From contig JAFGVR010000145.1 in assembly GCA_016937915.1 (NCBI GenBank), positions 1 to 15,016 of the forward strand: a stretch of 15,016 nt of DNA, given 5' to 3'. A program made the position numbers and the translations under genes. This document shows positions 14,493-15,016 of this stretch, one piece after another. How positions within the stretch are numbered: position 1 is the stretch's first letter; every line of letters starts with the position of its first letter. The notes beneath the pieces are model-generated. The model was given only the letters and a program-made list of their open reading frames with translations, had not been told where the DNA came from and did no database searches. This stretch comes from Campylobacterales bacterium (lineage in GTDB: Bacteria; Campylobacterota; Campylobacteria; Campylobacterales; Sulfurimonadaceae).

Positions 14493-15016
14493 TATAAAAG
14501 AACTTCTTGAGGGTGTAGATGTTGAGTGGAAGCCTTTATCAGATGAGAATAATCCAGTTGCAGAATTAAGGCGAGGTAGAGTAATGTCTAAAACTTACCT
14601 TACTGAAAATATTGGTGATTATCCTGTATATAGTTCACAAACTGCAAATAATGGAGAAATTGGAAAAATTGATACATTTGACTTTGATGGAGAATTTGTT
14701 AGTTGGACAACAGATGGAGCCAATGCTGGAACAGTTTTTTATAGAACGGGTAAGTTTTCTATTACTAATGTTTGTGGGCTTATAAAAATTAACAATGAAA
14801 CAGAATTAAACTATAAATTTTTATTTTATTGGTTATCTATTGAAGCTAAAAAACATGTTTATTCAGGAATGGGAAACCCTAAGCTAATGAGTCATCAGGT
14901 TTCTAAAATTCCAATTCCGATAATACCTTTACATATCCAAAGTGAAATTGTCCGAATTTTGGACAATTTCACAGAGCTTACAGCAGAGCTTACAGCAGAG
15001 CTTACAGCACGAAAAA
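14485..15016 (+). CDS. hsdS: Type I restriction-modification specificity subunit HsdS, cut by window edge
   Basis: From ATG 14485, overlapping the end of rhuM by 8 nt, 177 residues are visible and the frame is open at the edge. Residues 1-140 form the first target recognition domain in the usual HsdS style: VEWKPLSDE, a TYLTENIGDYPVYSSQTANN block and VSWTTDGANAGTVFYRTGKF. NPKLMSHQVSKIPIPIIPLH leads into the central conserved helix QSEIVRILDNFTELTAELTA. This helix holds three ELTA repeats, a known spacer between the two target domains in type I enzymes of the EcoR124 kind. HsdS chooses the DNA sequence that HsdM methylates. The second target domain and the end are outside the window. Confidence 0.93.
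   Translation, partial: MSNIKELLEGVDVEWKPLSDENNPVAELRRGRVMSKTYLTENIGDYPVYSSQTANNGEIGKIDTFDFDGEFVSWTTDGANAGTVFYRTGKFSITNVCGLIKINNETELNYKFLFYWLSIEAKKHVYSGMGNPKLMSHQVSKIPIPIIPLHIQSEIVRILDNFTELTAELTAELTARK
14944..14970. repeat. Perfect 10-bp palindrome in hsdS central region
   Basis: GAAATTGTCC (14944-14953) and GGACAATTTC (14961-14970) are exact reverse complements around GAATTTT. They encode EIVRILDNF, the conserved helix just before the repeat array. It could be a recombination or hairpin site, or a by-product of coding a conserved helix. Confidence 0.6.
14974..15009 (+). repeat. Three tandem 12-bp repeats (ELTA) in hsdS
   Basis: GAGCTTACAGCA occurs three times in exact tandem (14974-14985, 14986-14997, 14998-15009), in frame, encoding ELTA each time. 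The unit length is a multiple of three, so gain or loss of a unit keeps the frame and changes the distance between the two target recognition domains. Confidence 0.9.

Noticed and set aside
14974..15009. Tandem 12-bp units considered as the beginning of a CRISPR array.
   Set aside because: There are no spacers, the unit is in frame and encodes the known ELTA repeats of HsdS.

Overview
The window is an AT-rich bacterial segment. Its codon use and gene content suggest a Campylobacterota genome (a Sulfurimonas-like free-living lineage). That placement is an inference from gene style; there is no rRNA or marker gene here to fix it.

Layout. (1) 1-960 is a decayed accessory stretch: an unrecognised partial frame at the left edge, AT-rich sequence with small inverted repeats, a small unrecognised ORF, and the remains of a PIN-toxin/RHH-antitoxin module in which a PIN N-terminus is joined to the C-terminal part of an antitoxin. 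(2) 961-3405 is a divergent pair: pstS (phosphate-binding protein, minus strand) and an outer-membrane porin (plus strand). They share a 144-bp intergenic region filled with overlapping Pho-box-like 11-bp-period repeats. (3) 3722-11755 is a tightly packed seven-gene operon: DUF3450 periplasmic coiled-coil protein, TtpC-like ExbB-family protein, ExbB, ExbD, TonB, a TPR protein and a 1054-aa TonB-dependent receptor. Its predicted promoter has the same Pho-box geometry as pstS and the porin. (4) 11896 to the right edge is a type I restriction-modification locus, hsdM-rhuM-hsdS (hsdS cut by the window edge), with all genes overlapping.

How it fits together. Three predicted promoters (pstS, porin, TonB operon) each have TTGTAAT-like 7-mers repeated every 11 bp, ending 10-11 bp upstream of a -10 element. 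This is the architecture of PhoB/PhosR-type phosphate-starvation promoters. The simplest reading is one regulon for phosphorus scavenging. A porin lets phosphate diffuse through the outer membrane, PstS captures it in the periplasm, and a dedicated TtpC-type TonB machine powers one receptor, probably for a larger or scarce phosphorus-containing compound. The substrate cannot be read from the sequence. No pstCAB genes, phosphatase or regulator lie in the window.

The most interesting items are the Pho-linked TonB system with its own receptor, the double-stranded ladder of Pho half-sites between pstS and the porin, the fused toxin-antitoxin relic, and the hsdS gene with a 12-bp repeat array (ELTA x3) next to a perfect palindrome.
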